Shown here: positions 1 to 8,824 of the stretch, in pieces
Layout of the letters: the number at the start of each line of letters is the position of its first letter
How positions within the stretch are numbered: position 1 is the first letter of the stretch
Source of the DNA: Catellatospora sichuanensis
GTDB taxonomy: Bacteria; Actinomycetota; Actinomycetes; Mycobacteriales; Micromonosporaceae
Assembly (NCBI RefSeq): GCF_007483665.1
Contig: NZ_VIQO01000033.1
Coordinates: forward strand, 62,001 to 126,000
Reading direction: 5' to 3'
Length of the DNA stretch: 64,000 bases
The notes under the pieces: model-generated
What the model saw: the letters and a program-made list of their open reading frames with translations, nothing else
Told to the model about the DNA's origin: nothing
Database searches by the model: none
Position numbers and translations under genes: made by a program

Positions 1-1
1 C

Positions 2-1192
2 GCCACGCGCGTGCAGGCCGGGCGCGTCTCCTACTGCCGGTACGACGGCATCTTCGAGGGACGGACGTCCACCGGCGCGTTCCGGGTGCCGTACCGGCTG
101 TCGACCAGCGGGCACCCCCGCCACGGCGACGGGACCGTCATCGTGGAGCCTTCGCACTTCGCCATCGGGCTCGGGCTTCTCGAGCAGCGCCTGCAACCCG
201 ACCTGATCTTCGGCAACGGGTTCACCCATGCGGGGATCGGCTGGAGCACCGCATCGTTCGGGCCGGGCGCGGACCTGCGCATCCTCGATCCGACCGTGCC
301 CGGAGTGTTCATCGAAGGCGGGTTCGTCGAGGAGAACGGGCGCACCGACCACGAGATCATCGCCGAGTTCGCCCGTACCCTCGCGGTCGACGATCAGGCG
401 CGCGCCGTCCTGGGCTCCATCAAGCGGAGGTACCTGGCCGGGCTCTCCGACTCCACCATCCCCGTGCTCGACCTCGTCACGACCGGCCGCGCCACGGGAG
501 TGTCCGATCTGGCCCTGGCGGTGACCACCGAGTTCACCGACCCGCAACTCGCGCTGCAGGCCGGCGCATACCCGGGCAAGGTCATCATCGTCAACTCCGA
601 GATCGACGTCTCCGGCAACCTCATCGACAGGGGTGTCGTCCCCGGCCAGTACCGCTTCTACGCCGTGGCCGGCACGCCGCACATCCCTGACGACCTCGAC
701 GTGTCCGATGAACTCGACCGGACGACACCCGCGTCGTACGTGCCGGCGCTGCGGGCGCACTTCCTGCAGGCTGACCGGTGGGTGCGGCACGGCACGCCGC
801 CGCCGGCGAGCTACCACCTGCAGAAGGACGGCAGCGAGGTGGTCCGCGACGCAAGCGGCAACGCGTTGGTCCTGGACACCCAGAACCGGCCCGTGCCACG
901 GCTGCCGTTCCTCGAACTGGGCGAGGCCCGGTTCGTCGGCGACTTCATCGGCGGCTACGACAACGTGAGGTCCATCGCGGAGATCGGGTTCAGCTCGCAC
1001 CGCGCATACCTCGACGCGTTCGCGCAACGGCTAGCCGACTACGCCGCGGCCGGGTACATCACCAAGAAGGACGCCGCCGACATGCGCGCCCGTGCGGCGC
1101 TGTGCGCGCCGTCGACGTTCACGCAGACCTACCGCGACCACTACGACAACTTCGTCACGATCACGCGCTGCCCATACGGCGACGGACGCTGA
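2..1192 (+). CDS. alpha/beta hydrolase domain protein, 5' end outside window
   Basis: The reading frame is open to the left edge; GTG at 11 is only the first possible start inside the window, so the N-terminus, probably with any export signal, is missing. The C-terminal half resembles the Abhydrolase_10-type family: a candidate nucleophile elbow AGLSDSTI near residue 145, an acidic stretch VNSEIDVSG, and AGTPHIPD, which would carry the catalytic His, followed by DRWVRHGTPPP, a phrase typical of that family. The substrate is unknown; related proteins are esterase-like. The family call rests on motif recognition only. Confidence 0.65.
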   Translation, partial: ATRVQAGRVSYCRYDGIFEGRTSTGAFRVPYRLSTSGHPRHGDGTVIVEPSHFAIGLGLLEQRLQPDLIFGNGFTHAGIGWSTASFGPGADLRILDPTVPGVFIEGGFVEENGRTDHEIIAEFARTLAVDDQARAVLGSIKRRYLAGLSDSTIPVLDLVTTGRATGVSDLALAVTTEFTDPQLALQAGAYPGKVIIVNSEIDVSGNLIDRGVVPGQYRFYAVAGTPHIPDDLDVSDELDRTTPASYVPALRAHFLQADRWVRHGTPPPASYHLQKDGSEVVRDASGNALVLDTQNRPVPRLPFLELGEARFVGDFIGGYDNVRSIAEIGFSSHRAYLDAFAQRLADYAAAGYITKKDAADMRARAALCAPSTFTQTYRDHYDNFVTITRCPYGDGR

Positions 1193-1285
1193 TCGACGTC
1201 TCGGGGTCATGAGCTGCGGTCGACCGCAGCTCATGACCCCGACGGCAGCGCCTACAGGTAGTACGTCTGATCATTGACCGATCTG

Positions 1286-2452
1286 TCAGCCCCAGATCGC
1301 GGTGGCCCACTCCGGGTGGTCGATGAACGGGTTCCGGTTGCGCTGCCAGCTGTCGTAGATGACCTGGTTGCGGCGCTTCTCGAAGGCGTCCGGCGGGTCC
1401 TGCAGGTTCCACTGCAGCAGCACTGACAGCTTGCCGATGTAGGGCACCGACCCGTTGCTGGTGGAGTTGTTCAGCTCCAGGTTGGGCCAGCCGTCCTCGC
1501 CCTCGTACCGGATGGCCATGTACATCAGCATCCGTGCGACGTCGCCCTTGACCGCGTTGCGCGGCTCCCACGAGTCGGTGTCGGTGTAGTTGCCCGGCGC
1601 CTCGCCGACGGACGAGCCGCCCAGGTCGAAGTCCTTGTTGCCACGCGTCGAGTTGACCGTCACGTCCTCGGGGCGCAGGTGGTGCAGGTCGGTGCCGGGG
1701 CCGGTGGCGGTGCCGAAGTCACCGTGCGACTGCGCCCAGACGTGCTCGCGGTTCCAGTCATTGACCCCGCCGCCGTTGGTGGTCTTGCTCTGCGAGCGCC
1801 CGCTGTAGATCAGGATGACGTTGGCCGAATTGTTGGGATCCTGGTCGGTCGCCTTCAACCCCTCCCACACCTGCGCGTAAGTGATCTTCGTCTGCACCTT
1901 GATGATGCTGTGCAGCGCGGTCCGCAGCGCAGGGCCGGTCTTGCCGAGCGCACTCGCGTAGTACGTGGGGTCGTATGGTCCGCTCGACGAGCTGGGCGCG
2001 GGCGATGGCGTCGAGCCGCCGCCGAGGCTCATCGCGGTCGGGTCCTTGAGCCCGCCGTGTGAGAAGTACGCCGTCAGCGTGCCGGTGACGGTCACCTGCC
2101 GCCCCATCAGCCCGGGGTTGCTCTGCAACCCGAAGGTGCTGCGGTATGCCGCGGTGACCTGCACGTACAGCATGCGCGAGGTGCTCGACTCGGCCGCCGA
2201 ATCGGCGATGGCGATCGCGGTGTCACCGGTGAACCCGGACTTGATCACCGTGTTCGTCGCGGTCGGCTGGCCGACGATGTAGCCGGCGACCGTGGCGGAC
2301 CGGCCGTCCTGAGCGGACAGTGCTGCGGCGACCGTCAGCGGGGCCGCCGCCGAAGCTGACATGGTGGCGACGCCGGTGGCGACCGCGACCGCGGCGGCCA
2401 GCGCCACGGCGAGCCGCTTGCCGCCGACGGCAGTCAGCTTCGATGCATTCAT
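1286..2452 (-). CDS. secreted endonuclease I family nuclease with N-terminal OB-fold-like domain
   Basis: Predicted extracellular DNase/RNase, 388 aa. The ATG at 2452 is preferred over a start 22 codons upstream because it places a classical signal peptide (MNASKL, hydrophobic Ala/Val core, ASAAA cleavage area) at the N-terminus. Residues about 40-150 (QDGRSATVAGYIVG onward) look like the OB-type domain that precedes YhcR-like nucleases. A Pro/Ser-rich linker follows. The C-terminal catalytic domain has the EndA beta-beta-alpha-metal signatures WNREHVWAQS, TDLHHLRPED and NSTRGNKDFD. No clear Shine-Dalgarno precedes the start. It stands alone, so the role is probably nutrient scavenging or DNA clearance. 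Confidence 0.88.
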   Translation of the reverse strand: MNASKLTAVGGKRLAVALAAAVAVATGVATMSASAAAPLTVAAALSAQDGRSATVAGYIVGQPTATNTVIKSGFTGDTAIAIADSAAESSTSRMLYVQVTAAYRSTFGLQSNPGLMGRQVTVTGTLTAYFSHGGLKDPTAMSLGGGSTPSPAPSSSSGPYDPTYYASALGKTGPALRTALHSIIKVQTKITYAQVWEGLKATDQDPNNSANVILIYSGRSQSKTTNGGGVNDWNREHVWAQSHGDFGTATGPGTDLHHLRPEDVTVNSTRGNKDFDLGGSSVGEAPGNYTDTDSWEPRNAVKGDVARMLMYMAIRYEGEDGWPNLELNNSTSNGSVPYIGKLSVLLQWNLQDPPDAFEKRRNQVIYDSWQRNRNPFIDHPEWATAIWG

Positions 2453-2606
2453 GGCCAGAATGCTATGGGTCGCGGCGCGCGGACAGAAGAGGCGTGCTGT
2501 CGCATCGCGACAGTTCACTCTCCCGGAGCGCGTCCGCCCTGCCCAGCACGGTATTCCAGTTTGGTCATAACACCACGACCGGACCCTGCGGTATGGCGTC
2601 CGCCCG

Positions 2607-3506
2607 CTAGGGCAAGTGCTGGCTCCAACTGCCGTTGACCACGTCCAACGTCAGCCCATAGGGCATGAGATCGGGCAACCGGTCCGCCAGGCGCCAGCGG
2701 GTGTCCGTGGCCGCGAGCGCCAGCTCGACACACCCGCCCGCCTGCACGTGCGCGACCTTGCCCACCCAGCTGCCGCCGATTCGCAGCAGCTCGGCGGCGA
2801 GCGCCGTCGGAGGTTGCGGCACCGTGAGAACGGCGTCCGCCTCCGTCCCCTCCGGGTCCGCGGCCTCGATCAGCGCCGCGCCGGCCTGACATGCGAGCAG
2901 TCTGGCCAACAGCAGCGGCGGGAGGTCGGCCGACGTCGCCTCCAGGCTGAGGTAGCAGTCGTCGTGTCCGCTGAACCAGAGGCCCGCACCCGTCAGCGCC
3001 GGCAAAATCGGCGCCTTCCCGACATCGTGGGTGTTGACGGCCAGCGCCAGCTCCTCGACCTCGGCCGACGTCAGCGGCCCGGCCACATCCAGGACCTCGA
3101 TGTCGTACGGATACCAGCCGTCGAGGAACCGCGGCATCCGCGACCACGGCATCACCAGCAGATCGTCGGACCGGTACCGGGAGGCCGCCCACCGGATGTC
3201 GTGCACCTCGGCGGTCACGCCCTGCTCCCCGGCGATCCGCCCGAGCGGCAGATCCTCGTCGTCACCGTCCCGCCAGTCGTTCGTGCCCACGTTCAGCACG
3301 ACGGCTTGGCCTCGGGCAAACGCCGCCAGCAGGTCCACGAGCTCGGAGATGCTCGCGGCGGTCGCGTCGACGCAGTGCACGCCGCCCGTGGACGTGGCGT
3401 GGAAAGACAGCGGGAACGGGAGCGTGCCCTCCCGGCTCCACACGCCGTTGGCCCGGAACGCCGCACTCCGGTCCACCCGGACCGTGCCGCCCGTCTGGTC
3501 ATTCAT
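2607..3506 (-). CDS. hypothetical protein, 299 aa
   Basis: I do not recognise the family. The protein is acidic and soluble, with no signal peptide or membrane segment. It contains a Trp-rich central part (DIRWAASRYRSDDLL, MPWSRMPRFLDGWYPYDIEVLD). The ATG at 3506 overlaps the stop of the upstream DUF4262 gene by 8 bases, so the two are translationally coupled and probably act together. Codon use and the absence of a competing frame support a real gene. Confidence 0.7.
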   Translation of the reverse strand: MNDQTGGTVRVDRSAAFRANGVWSREGTLPFPLSFHATSTGGVHCVDATAASISELVDLLAAFARGQAVVLNVGTNDWRDGDDEDLPLGRIAGEQGVTAEVHDIRWAASRYRSDDLLVMPWSRMPRFLDGWYPYDIEVLDVAGPLTSAEVEELALAVNTHDVGKAPILPALTGAGLWFSGHDDCYLSLEATSADLPPLLLARLLACQAGAALIEAADPEGTEADAVLTVPQPPTALAAELLRIGGSWVGKVAHVQAGGCVELALAATDTRWRLADRLPDLMPYGLTLDVVNGSWSQHLP

Positions 3507-4338
3507 TGGCGAACACGTGCGGGAACCGCACCCACCTGCCGTCGTTCTGCTGCCAGGACTGGGTGCCGAGGGGCAGGTCGCCGAGCGCCACGACGTGCGG
3601 CTGCCGCTCGACCACGTGCCGCAGGTGGACCAGGACCGCGTCCCCGTCCTCGGTGCTGCCGCCGTCGAGGAACTGCCAGTCGCCGTCCGTGTCGTGCACG
3701 ACGCCCGTCACCGTCGCCTCCCCGGCCATGACGCGTTTCGTCGTGTACACCATGTCGTCCGGACAGCCGCCGCTGAACAGCCACGGCTCCCTGTCGCGCA
3801 ACCGCCGCCACGGTCCGTCCGGATGCTCGTCGTACGGCAGCCACAGCTGCGGCTGGACGTCGCGGCAGTGCTCGTCGACGCCGTCGTCCCAGGGGAATCT
3901 GTGCTGCTTGTCCGGCCACACCAACTGCAGGAACGCCAGCGGTGGCTGCTGGTAGAAGTCGAGCGCCTGCCCGAACAGGTCGCCGTACCAGCTGTTGTGG
4001 ATGTACCTGACGGCCACCGGGTAGTTGTTGATCACGTCGTCGACCCGGTCGCCGGGGTGGAACTCGCGGCCGTCCTTGACGAGGTCACCGGCCGCGTTGA
4101 TCAGCTGCATGCAGGTCTGCGCACGCAGGCCGAAGACGGCGAGCTCCAGGCTGCGGTGCGTGTGCCAGAGGCCGATCGAGTATCCCCATGCCGGCAGGGG
4201 CTCCTCTTCCCGGACGCCGACCACGTGCCAGCCGTGGGCGCTCACGTCACGGGTGATGCGGGCTTGGCGCTCGCTCGTCTGCGCGGGCGGGTCGCAGACG
4301 TGGCAGTGGCACGGAAGGTCGCGCAGGTCGCGGGGCAT
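3499..4338 (-). CDS. DUF4262 domain protein
   Basis: 279 aa. The N-terminal half (residues about 25-150) matches the DUF4262 pattern: GWHVVGVREEE, PAWGYSIGLWHTHRSLELAVFG, a helix ending LINAAGDLV and DGREFHPGD. A Cys/His cluster near the N-terminus (CHCHVCDPP) could bind metal; that is inference. The C-terminal half has repeated Trp-rich phrases and no family I know. It lies upstream of, and overlaps, the 299 aa gene. The biochemical function of DUF4262 is not established; such genes are frequent near polymorphic toxin and stress loci in actinobacteria. Confidence 0.8.
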   Translation of the reverse strand: MPRDLRDLPCHCHVCDPPAQTSERQARITRDVSAHGWHVVGVREEEPLPAWGYSIGLWHTHRSLELAVFGLRAQTCMQLINAAGDLVKDGREFHPGDRVDDVINNYPVAVRYIHNSWYGDLFGQALDFYQQPPLAFLQLVWPDKQHRFPWDDGVDEHCRDVQPQLWLPYDEHPDGPWRRLRDREPWLFSGGCPDDMVYTTKRVMAGEATVTGVVHDTDGDWQFLDGGSTEDGDAVLVHLRHVVERQPHVVALGDLPLGTQSWQQNDGRWVRFPHVFANE

Positions 4339-4379
4339 CGGTGCAGTGTAGGCGGGGCATCGGCGGGGCGGGCACCGAG

Positions 4380-4700
4380 CTAGGCGACCTTCAACTGCTC
4401 GTCGCCGAAGTCGGCGATCAGCTTCAGGGTGCCGCCCAGCGCGGCCACGTACCGATTCAGGACCTCACGAGTCGAAACGTCACCGCTCTCGATCTGCGAG
4501 ACCCGCGCCGTCGACACGCCCATGCGCTCGGCCACCTGTTCCTGCGTCAGGCCGCGACGCCTGCGCATCTCGGCCAACCGCCAGCCGCGCACCTCGTCGA
4601 GCATCGCGCCCATGGCCGCGTCGAAGGCGTCCCGCCCGCCGGCCGACTCCACCGCGCGCTCGAGATGATCGGTGTCGCGCCAACGCCTAGCTTCTGTCAT
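4380..4700 (-). CDS. XRE/HigA-type antitoxin
   Basis: Antitoxin of a type II toxin-antitoxin pair, 106 aa from the ATG at 4700 (MTEARRW). An upstream ATG at 4718 is possible but lies deeper in the toxin gene. The HTH spans about residues 48-100: RRRRGLTQEQVAERMGVSTARVSQIESGDVSTREVLNRYVAALGG, split by me into recognition helix VSTARVSQIE and the following helix. The gene overlaps the 3' end of the toxin gene by 14 bases, the toxin-first order typical of higBA. It would neutralise the toxin and bind the palindrome over the shared promoter at 5083-5104. Confidence 0.88.
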   Translation of the reverse strand: MTEARRWRDTDHLERAVESAGGRDAFDAAMGAMLDEVRGWRLAEMRRRRGLTQEQVAERMGVSTARVSQIESGDVSTREVLNRYVAALGGTLKLIADFGDEQLKVA

Positions 4701-5070
4701 CACGGCTCTCCTGTTCACGTTCCTTCAGGTAGGTCGCATAGGAAGATTCGGCATCAGGTATCGCCGATCGATACCACCCGGCCCATTCGCCGGACTTGTC
4801 ACCTGCGATGAGCAGGATGGCCGAGCGCCATGGGTCGAACACGAACAAAATCCGAATCTCCGACCGGCCGGCCGAGGGCGGTCGCAACTCCTTCATGTTG
4901 GCGATCCTCGACGACGTCACCGTATCGACCAGTGGGCGCCCTTCTGCCGGACCGTTGCGTTCCAGCACGAGAATGGCCTGATTCACGAGACGATGGCTCT
5001 CCCGGTCACTCGAATATAGATCATCCAGAAATCCTTCGACCTGCAAGGTCATCAGAATCTCCCACTGCAT
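4687..5070 (-). CDS. RelE/ParE-fold HigB-like toxin
   Basis: 127 aa toxin of the phage-derived Gp49/HigB-like class, expected to cut mRNA on the ribosome. Family phrases are visible: VEGFLDDLY at the N-terminus, GRPLVDTVTSSRIANMKELR in the middle, IRILFVFDPWRSAILLIAGD, and WAGWYRSAIPDAESSYATYL at the end. The start at 5070 has a strong GGGGAGGG ribosome site 4-5 bases upstream; an internal ATG at 5052 is an alternative. It is first in the two-gene operon, with the antitoxin overlapping its stop. Confidence 0.88.
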   Translation of the reverse strand: MQWEILMTLQVEGFLDDLYSSDRESHRLVNQAILVLERNGPAEGRPLVDTVTSSRIANMKELRPPSAGRSEIRILFVFDPWRSAILLIAGDKSGEWAGWYRSAIPDAESSYATYLKEREQESRDDRS

Positions 5071-5082
5071 ACGCCCTCCCCA

Positions 5083-5104
5083 GGGTTAAGGAAATTCTAA
5101 ACCC
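5083..5104. promoter_or_regulatory. imperfect palindromic operator of the toxin-antitoxin operon
   Basis: A 22-base imperfect inverted repeat (outer arms GGGTT and AACCC, 8 of 11 pairs matching) lies 13 bases before the toxin start and covers the predicted -10 box. This is where autoregulating HigA-type antitoxins bind. Binding is inferred. Confidence 0.5.
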
Positions 5105-5122
5105 CGGTTGCTGTCGCGTCCA
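5094..5122 (-). promoter_or_regulatory. predicted promoter of toxin-antitoxin operon
   Basis: On the minus strand, TGGACG (5117-5122) and TAGAAT (5094-5099) are separated by 17 bases, a reasonable sigma-70-like promoter. The -10 box lies inside the palindrome at 5083-5104. Confidence 0.5.
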
Positions 5123-5204
5123 GGCGACCGAGCGTCGGCGTACGAGGTGAAGGGCGGCTCCGAAACTGGTGGTGGTGGCCGGTGGGTTGCCGTACCTTGC
5201 CGCG

Positions 5205-5420
5205 GTGACGGATTTCCCCGGCAGGTTCAGGCGCCGCACCCGCTTGCGCAGGCGGCTGCCCTGGTTGATGGTCAACCTGGGAGTCGCCGGGAAGCCGAAC
5301 GACGACTGCGGTGACCACGAGTGGTACAACTCCGACAACGTGGTCGAGCACTGCTACCACTGCGCGGCCGGACAGCGCCCCTACGATGCCGCGCACTTTC
5401 ACGATCCGGCTACCGGCTGA
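5205..5420 (+). CDS. small conserved Cys-rich hypothetical protein
   Basis: 71 aa from GTG at 5205 (VTDFPGRF); an upstream in-frame start at 5169 would add an unlikely hydrophobic leader. The N-terminus is strongly basic (RRRTRLRRRLP), and the C-terminal half has a Cys/His pattern (DCGDHEWYNSD, then EHCYHCAAGQRP) that suggests a small metal site. I recall similar short proteins in other actinobacteria, but no function is known. The gene ends just before the monooxygenase remnant and probably has no link to it. Confidence 0.6.
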   Translation: MTDFPGRFRRRTRLRRRLPWLMVNLGVAGKPNDDCGDHEWYNSDNVVEHCYHCAAGQRPYDAAHFHDPATG

Positions 5421-5450
5421 AGCCGCACTCCGAATACCCGGTGTCTGCGG

Positions 5451-5775
5451 GTACGCGAAGCCGGAGACCTCTATTTTGACACCATTAGCCAGGTGCGCCT
5501 CGACACCTGGTCCCGAGGGCGCATCGGGCTGCTCGGCGACGCCGCGTCCTCGGTGTCGCCGTTCGGCGAGGGGTCGAGCCTGGCGATGGCGGGGGGCGTA
5601 CACGCTCGCGCGGACGCCGGCCGAGCACCGCGACCACCCCGAGCAGGGCCTGAAGGCCTACGAGTACGAGCATCGCAAGCTCACCGCGCCCAAGCAGAAA
5701 GGGTTTGCGACGGCCGCGACGCTCATGGTGCCGGCCACCCGGTTCGGCGTGACCCTGCGCGACAACGGCGCCCGG
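5451..5775 (+). pseudogene. C-terminal remnant of FAD-dependent monooxygenase, frameshifted
   Basis: Two adjoining frames together spell the C-terminal third of a TetX/PHBH-type flavin monooxygenase. Frame one gives GDLYFDTISQVRLDTWSRGR, then IGLLGDAASSVSPFGEGSSLAMAGG, which is the conserved GD-FAD-binding motif. After a run of six G at 5591-5596 the homology continues in the next frame (AYTLARTP, GLKAYEYEHR, APKQKGF, MVPATRFG). Deleting one G restores AGAYTLA, so there is a one-base insertion. The N-terminal two thirds, including the Rossmann GxGxxG, are absent, so it is dead even if the G run is a sequencing error. Its tail runs in frame into the regulator remnant that follows. Confidence 0.8.
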
Positions 5776-7104
5776 CTGATCGCGCAGTCCGGAGTCTCCT
5801 ATGAGGCGCTGGCACGGTCGGTGTGCCACATCGCCGCGGAGAACGGGGACCACAGCCTCAGGGCCGACAAGTCGTCGGTGGCGCACTGGGTCGCCGGGAC
5901 ACGTCCCCAGCCGCGCACTGCCGGCTACCTCGCCGAAGCGCTGTCGCGGCGGCTCGCGCGTCCACTCACGGCGGCGGATCTCGGGCTACGCTCAGGCGAT
6001 GAACCGATCTACGACCCGGCAGCCCTGCCCGGCGATCCGGTCGCAGCCGTCGCGCAACTCGGGCGGGCGGACGTGGACCGCCGCATGCTGATCTCGGGCG
6101 CCGCGTACTCGGTCGCCGCGCTCGTGCTGCCGTTGCAGCAGCCGGAGATCGCCGCACGCCCTGACGCTGCACGCACCCGTCCGGCTGTCGCGGTCGGGCA
6201 GGGCGAGATCGACGCGGCACGGCAGATGACGGTCGCATTCAACACCGCCGACGAACGCCTCGGAGGGGGTCACGCCCGAAGCGCCGTCGTCGAGTACCTG
6301 ACAACCGATGTGACGGCCTACCTGCGCAGCTCGTTCGCCACCGAGGCCCTGCGCAAGTCGATGTTCGGCGCAGCCGCGCAGCTTTCGTACCTGGCCGGTT
6401 GGAAAGCCCACGACCTAGGGCTCTCGGGCCTGGCGCAGCGCTACTACCTGTACTCCTAACAGTTGGCGTCCGAGGCCGACCCGCATGCGCACGCCGCGTA
6501 CGGGCTGCGCATCCTCGCCCACCAAGCGATGGACCTCGGACTGCGGGAACACTGCGTGGACCTGGCCGATGCAGCACTCGACCGGGTGAAAGATCGCGTC
6601 GACCCCGACACCGAGAGTCTGTTCCGGCTGACCGCCGCCCGCGCTCACGCCGCCGACGGCAGCAGCCGCGAAGCACGCTCGGCGCTGTCGACGGCCGAGC
6701 GGCTGCTCGACCGCAGCCTCGGCGACGCCACTCCGGAGTGGGCGTCACTGGGCGGACCCGCCGAAGCACGCCTGGCCAACCAGTCGGGCAAGGCACTGCA
6801 GGCGATGGGCGACCTGAAAGCCGCCGAGGAGCAGCTACGACGCTCGGCCCGGTGCTGGAACCCAGCCACCCACCCGCGCATCCACGCCCTCACCCTGGCC
6901 GACCTCGCCGAAACCCAATGCGCCCAAGGCAAGGTCGAAGCCGCCTGCCAGACATGGAACACCGCCTTGGACGGCATGACCGGCATCCACTCCGCCCGCA
7001 CCCGCGATGCGATCACCTCCATGCGAGTCAACCTCGCCATCTATCGCCGACGCGGACTCACCGCAGCCCAGCGGCTGGAGACCCGTGCCGCCAGCCTCCG
7101 CTGA
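5749..7104 (+). pseudogene. HTH/TPR transcriptional regulator interrupted by one in-frame TAA
   Basis: One continuous frame except for TAA at 6457-6459. The N-terminal part from GTG at 5749 has the HTH typical of actinobacterial TPR-type regulators (SYEALARSV, DKSSVAHWVAGTRPQPRTAG, LAEALSRRLARPLTAADLGL). The C-terminal part is helical and TPR-like (LSYLAGWKAHDLGLSGLAQRYY; then ADPHAHAAYGLRILAHQAMDLG). At the break the text reads YYLYS-stop-QLASEADP, while relatives have a residue such as Tyr there; TAC to TAA is the simplest event. Re-initiation at TTG 6463 could make a 213 aa TPR fragment. The gene is probably inactive, and the sequence around it is also decayed. Confidence 0.8.
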
Positions 7105-7120
7105 ACAGGCTCCGCCCGAG

Positions 7121-7149
7121 TTCCGACAAAGACGGTGCCGGTGCTATAA
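7121..7149 (+). promoter_or_regulatory. predicted promoter of HIT gene
   Basis: TTCCGA (7121-7126), a 17-base spacer and CTATAA (7144-7149) lie 38 bases before the HIT-family start. The spacing is ideal; the -35 box is only a moderate match. Confidence 0.4.
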
Positions 7150-7186
7150 CCCCAGCGGCGCTGCACCGCATAAGTAGGATGGCCCG

Positions 7187-7663
7187 ATGCAGATCACGCA
7201 CGAGCCCACCGGATACCAGTGTCCGTTCTGCAATCTTCTGGCAGGCCAGGGCGATGGGATCAATGCCCCTGAGGACATCGTGCGGCGCACCGAGTACGCG
7301 GCGGCCCTGATCGCGCCACGTTGGTGGCCAAACAACCTCGGGCATGTGCTCGTCGTCCCGACAGGCCACCACGAGAATCTCTATTCCATTCCAGCCGACG
7401 CCTACCGCGCCGTAGGTGATCTCGTGTGCGAGGTGGCTATCGCGATCCGGGAGACCTACGACTGCGAGGGCGTCTCCACCCGGCAGCACAACGAACCTGC
7501 CGGATATCAGGACGTTTGGCATCTGCACGTGCACGTGTTCCCCCGCTATGAGGGAGACGAACTCTACCAATCGCGGGCACTGGCCGGCTGGGCGTCGTTT
7601 GAGGAGCGTCAGGTCTACGCCAAGCGGCTGACTGCATTCTTCGGTCAGCTGACCGCCGCGTAG
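7187..7663 (+). CDS. HIT family nucleotide hydrolase/transferase
   Basis: 158 aa cytoplasmic HIT protein acting on nucleoside phosphoramidates or dinucleotides. The histidine triad is HLHVHVFPR near residue 107, preceded by the substrate-side HNEPAGYQDVWHLH. An N-terminal CPFC suggests the zinc site found in some bacterial HIT proteins. The loop WWPNNLGHVLVVPTGHHEN is also typical. Length and motifs are complete. The gene is monocistronic with its own promoter. Confidence 0.92.
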   Translation: MQITHEPTGYQCPFCNLLAGQGDGINAPEDIVRRTEYAAALIAPRWWPNNLGHVLVVPTGHHENLYSIPADAYRAVGDLVCEVAIAIRETYDCEGVSTRQHNEPAGYQDVWHLHVHVFPRYEGDELYQSRALAGWASFEERQVYAKRLTAFFGQLTAA

Positions 7664-7912
7664 TGCCGGCTGGAGGCGTGATCTACCCCAAGAAGCAGGA
7701 CACCCCGCGCGCGCTACCGGGTCGGGAGCTGAGTCAGCAGAGGGTCAGGGAACCGGCTGACTGCAGTCCGGTCCGAGCGCTTCCAATCGGTAGGAAGCAC
7801 ACCCAGATCCAGCCGCGTTGACGGCCCGGCACCAGCTCCTCATCGACAACCGCGACCAAACTCGCCCGAGCTGCTCCGCTGGTCTGCAGAGCTTCCGGAT
7901 CTGTTCAGATCA

Positions 7913-8296
7913 GTGCATCAGCGCCCAGGCATGTTCGGCGTCAAGATCTACGCCGAGACGACCTCGTTCGTGACCGGCTGCGACGCCGGCACCGGGTGGA
8001 TGCTGCTCGAAGGCTTCCGAGAGTGGCTTCAGGTCCGCCTCGATGAGCGTAGTTCGTTCGCTTGGCCGGCGTTGGTTCTACAGCTCGCCTCGGGCTCCGC
8101 GCTCCAATCGATCCGACACCTGCCGGCGGAAGCCGAAGTCGCCGCTCATGACGAGCTGTTCGACCTGCTCGACCAGTTCCTTGTCCTCAGGGAGCAGCAT
8201 GACGGCCTCCGCCAAATCTTCGCTGAGTACGCGGACCGTCAGGCGGATTGGGATGCACAGCTGATGGCTGACTTGGACGCAGACACCATCCCGTAG
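7913..8296 (+). CDS. conserved hypothetical protein
   Basis: 127 aa from GTG at 7913. The N-terminus (HQRPGMFGVK, FVTGCDAGTG, LLEGFREWLQVR, AWPALVLQLAS) follows a pattern I recall from small uncharacterised actinobacterial proteins (RRPGMYG, then GFREWL, then WPALVL). The remainder is an acidic helical region. There are no membrane segments. No neighbour suggests a function; bases 7664-7912 before it hold no gene I can support. Confidence 0.6.
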   Translation: MHQRPGMFGVKIYAETTSFVTGCDAGTGWMLLEGFREWLQVRLDERSSFAWPALVLQLASGSALQSIRHLPAEAEVAAHDELFDLLDQFLVLREQHDGLRQIFAEYADRQADWDAQLMADLDADTIP

Positions 8297-8451
8297 CGTG
8301 CCCGATCCGTGCCCGTTGCCGAGGGAAAGCGGCGGGAACGGCGGGTGCCATCAGCCATGGCCGCACGCCCGTTGAGCTGCGCAGGAAGATCAGGCGGCAG
8401 GCCGATCGCGACGGGATCCGGCTTTCCGAGCTGATGCCACTGGCTGCGCCT

Positions 8452-8655
8452 TCACGCATCCACGCCGACGCCGCGGGCGACGAGGTTACGCCGTAGCAGA
8501 GCGCGTCCCAGCCCAGCCGCGTAGGCCATGCCGACCGCAAGGAACGGCAACGCGATCCACCGGCCGTCCACCACGAGGGTGAAGGCTACAGGGCCGGCGC
8601 ACCCAAAAATCCCGAGCGGCCATGCCCAGAACGGGGTCTTGTCGATCGACTTCAT
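8452..8655 (-). CDS. small two-helix membrane protein
   Basis: 67 aa from the ATG at 8655 (MKSIDKTPFWAWPLG). Two hydrophobic helices are clear: WPLGIFGCAGPVAFTLVV and WIALPFLAVGMAYAAGLG. A longer frame reaching 8787 adds a Pro-rich, unlikely extension. No family is recognised. The 155 bases before it (8297-8451) contain nothing I can assign. Confidence 0.5.
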   Translation of the reverse strand: MKSIDKTPFWAWPLGIFGCAGPVAFTLVVDGRWIALPFLAVGMAYAAGLGRALLRRNLVARGVGVDA

Positions 8656-8824
8656 GCCACGGTTATACGGGAGTGCGCGCATCGAATCTAGGCCATGTGG
8701 CGGGCCGTCCACGGGCCATGAGCCCGGGTGAAGGAGAGGGCACCCAGGCCGCTCGGGACCACGTTCATCCAGGCGAACCGAGGTCAAGCGCGTTGATCTG
8801 CCCGATTCCCGAGCTGACGGCCAG

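Noticed and set aside
8297-8451. Short plus-strand text that looked like the end of a recombinase or regulator
   Set aside because: No start, no conserved motif and no continuing frame.
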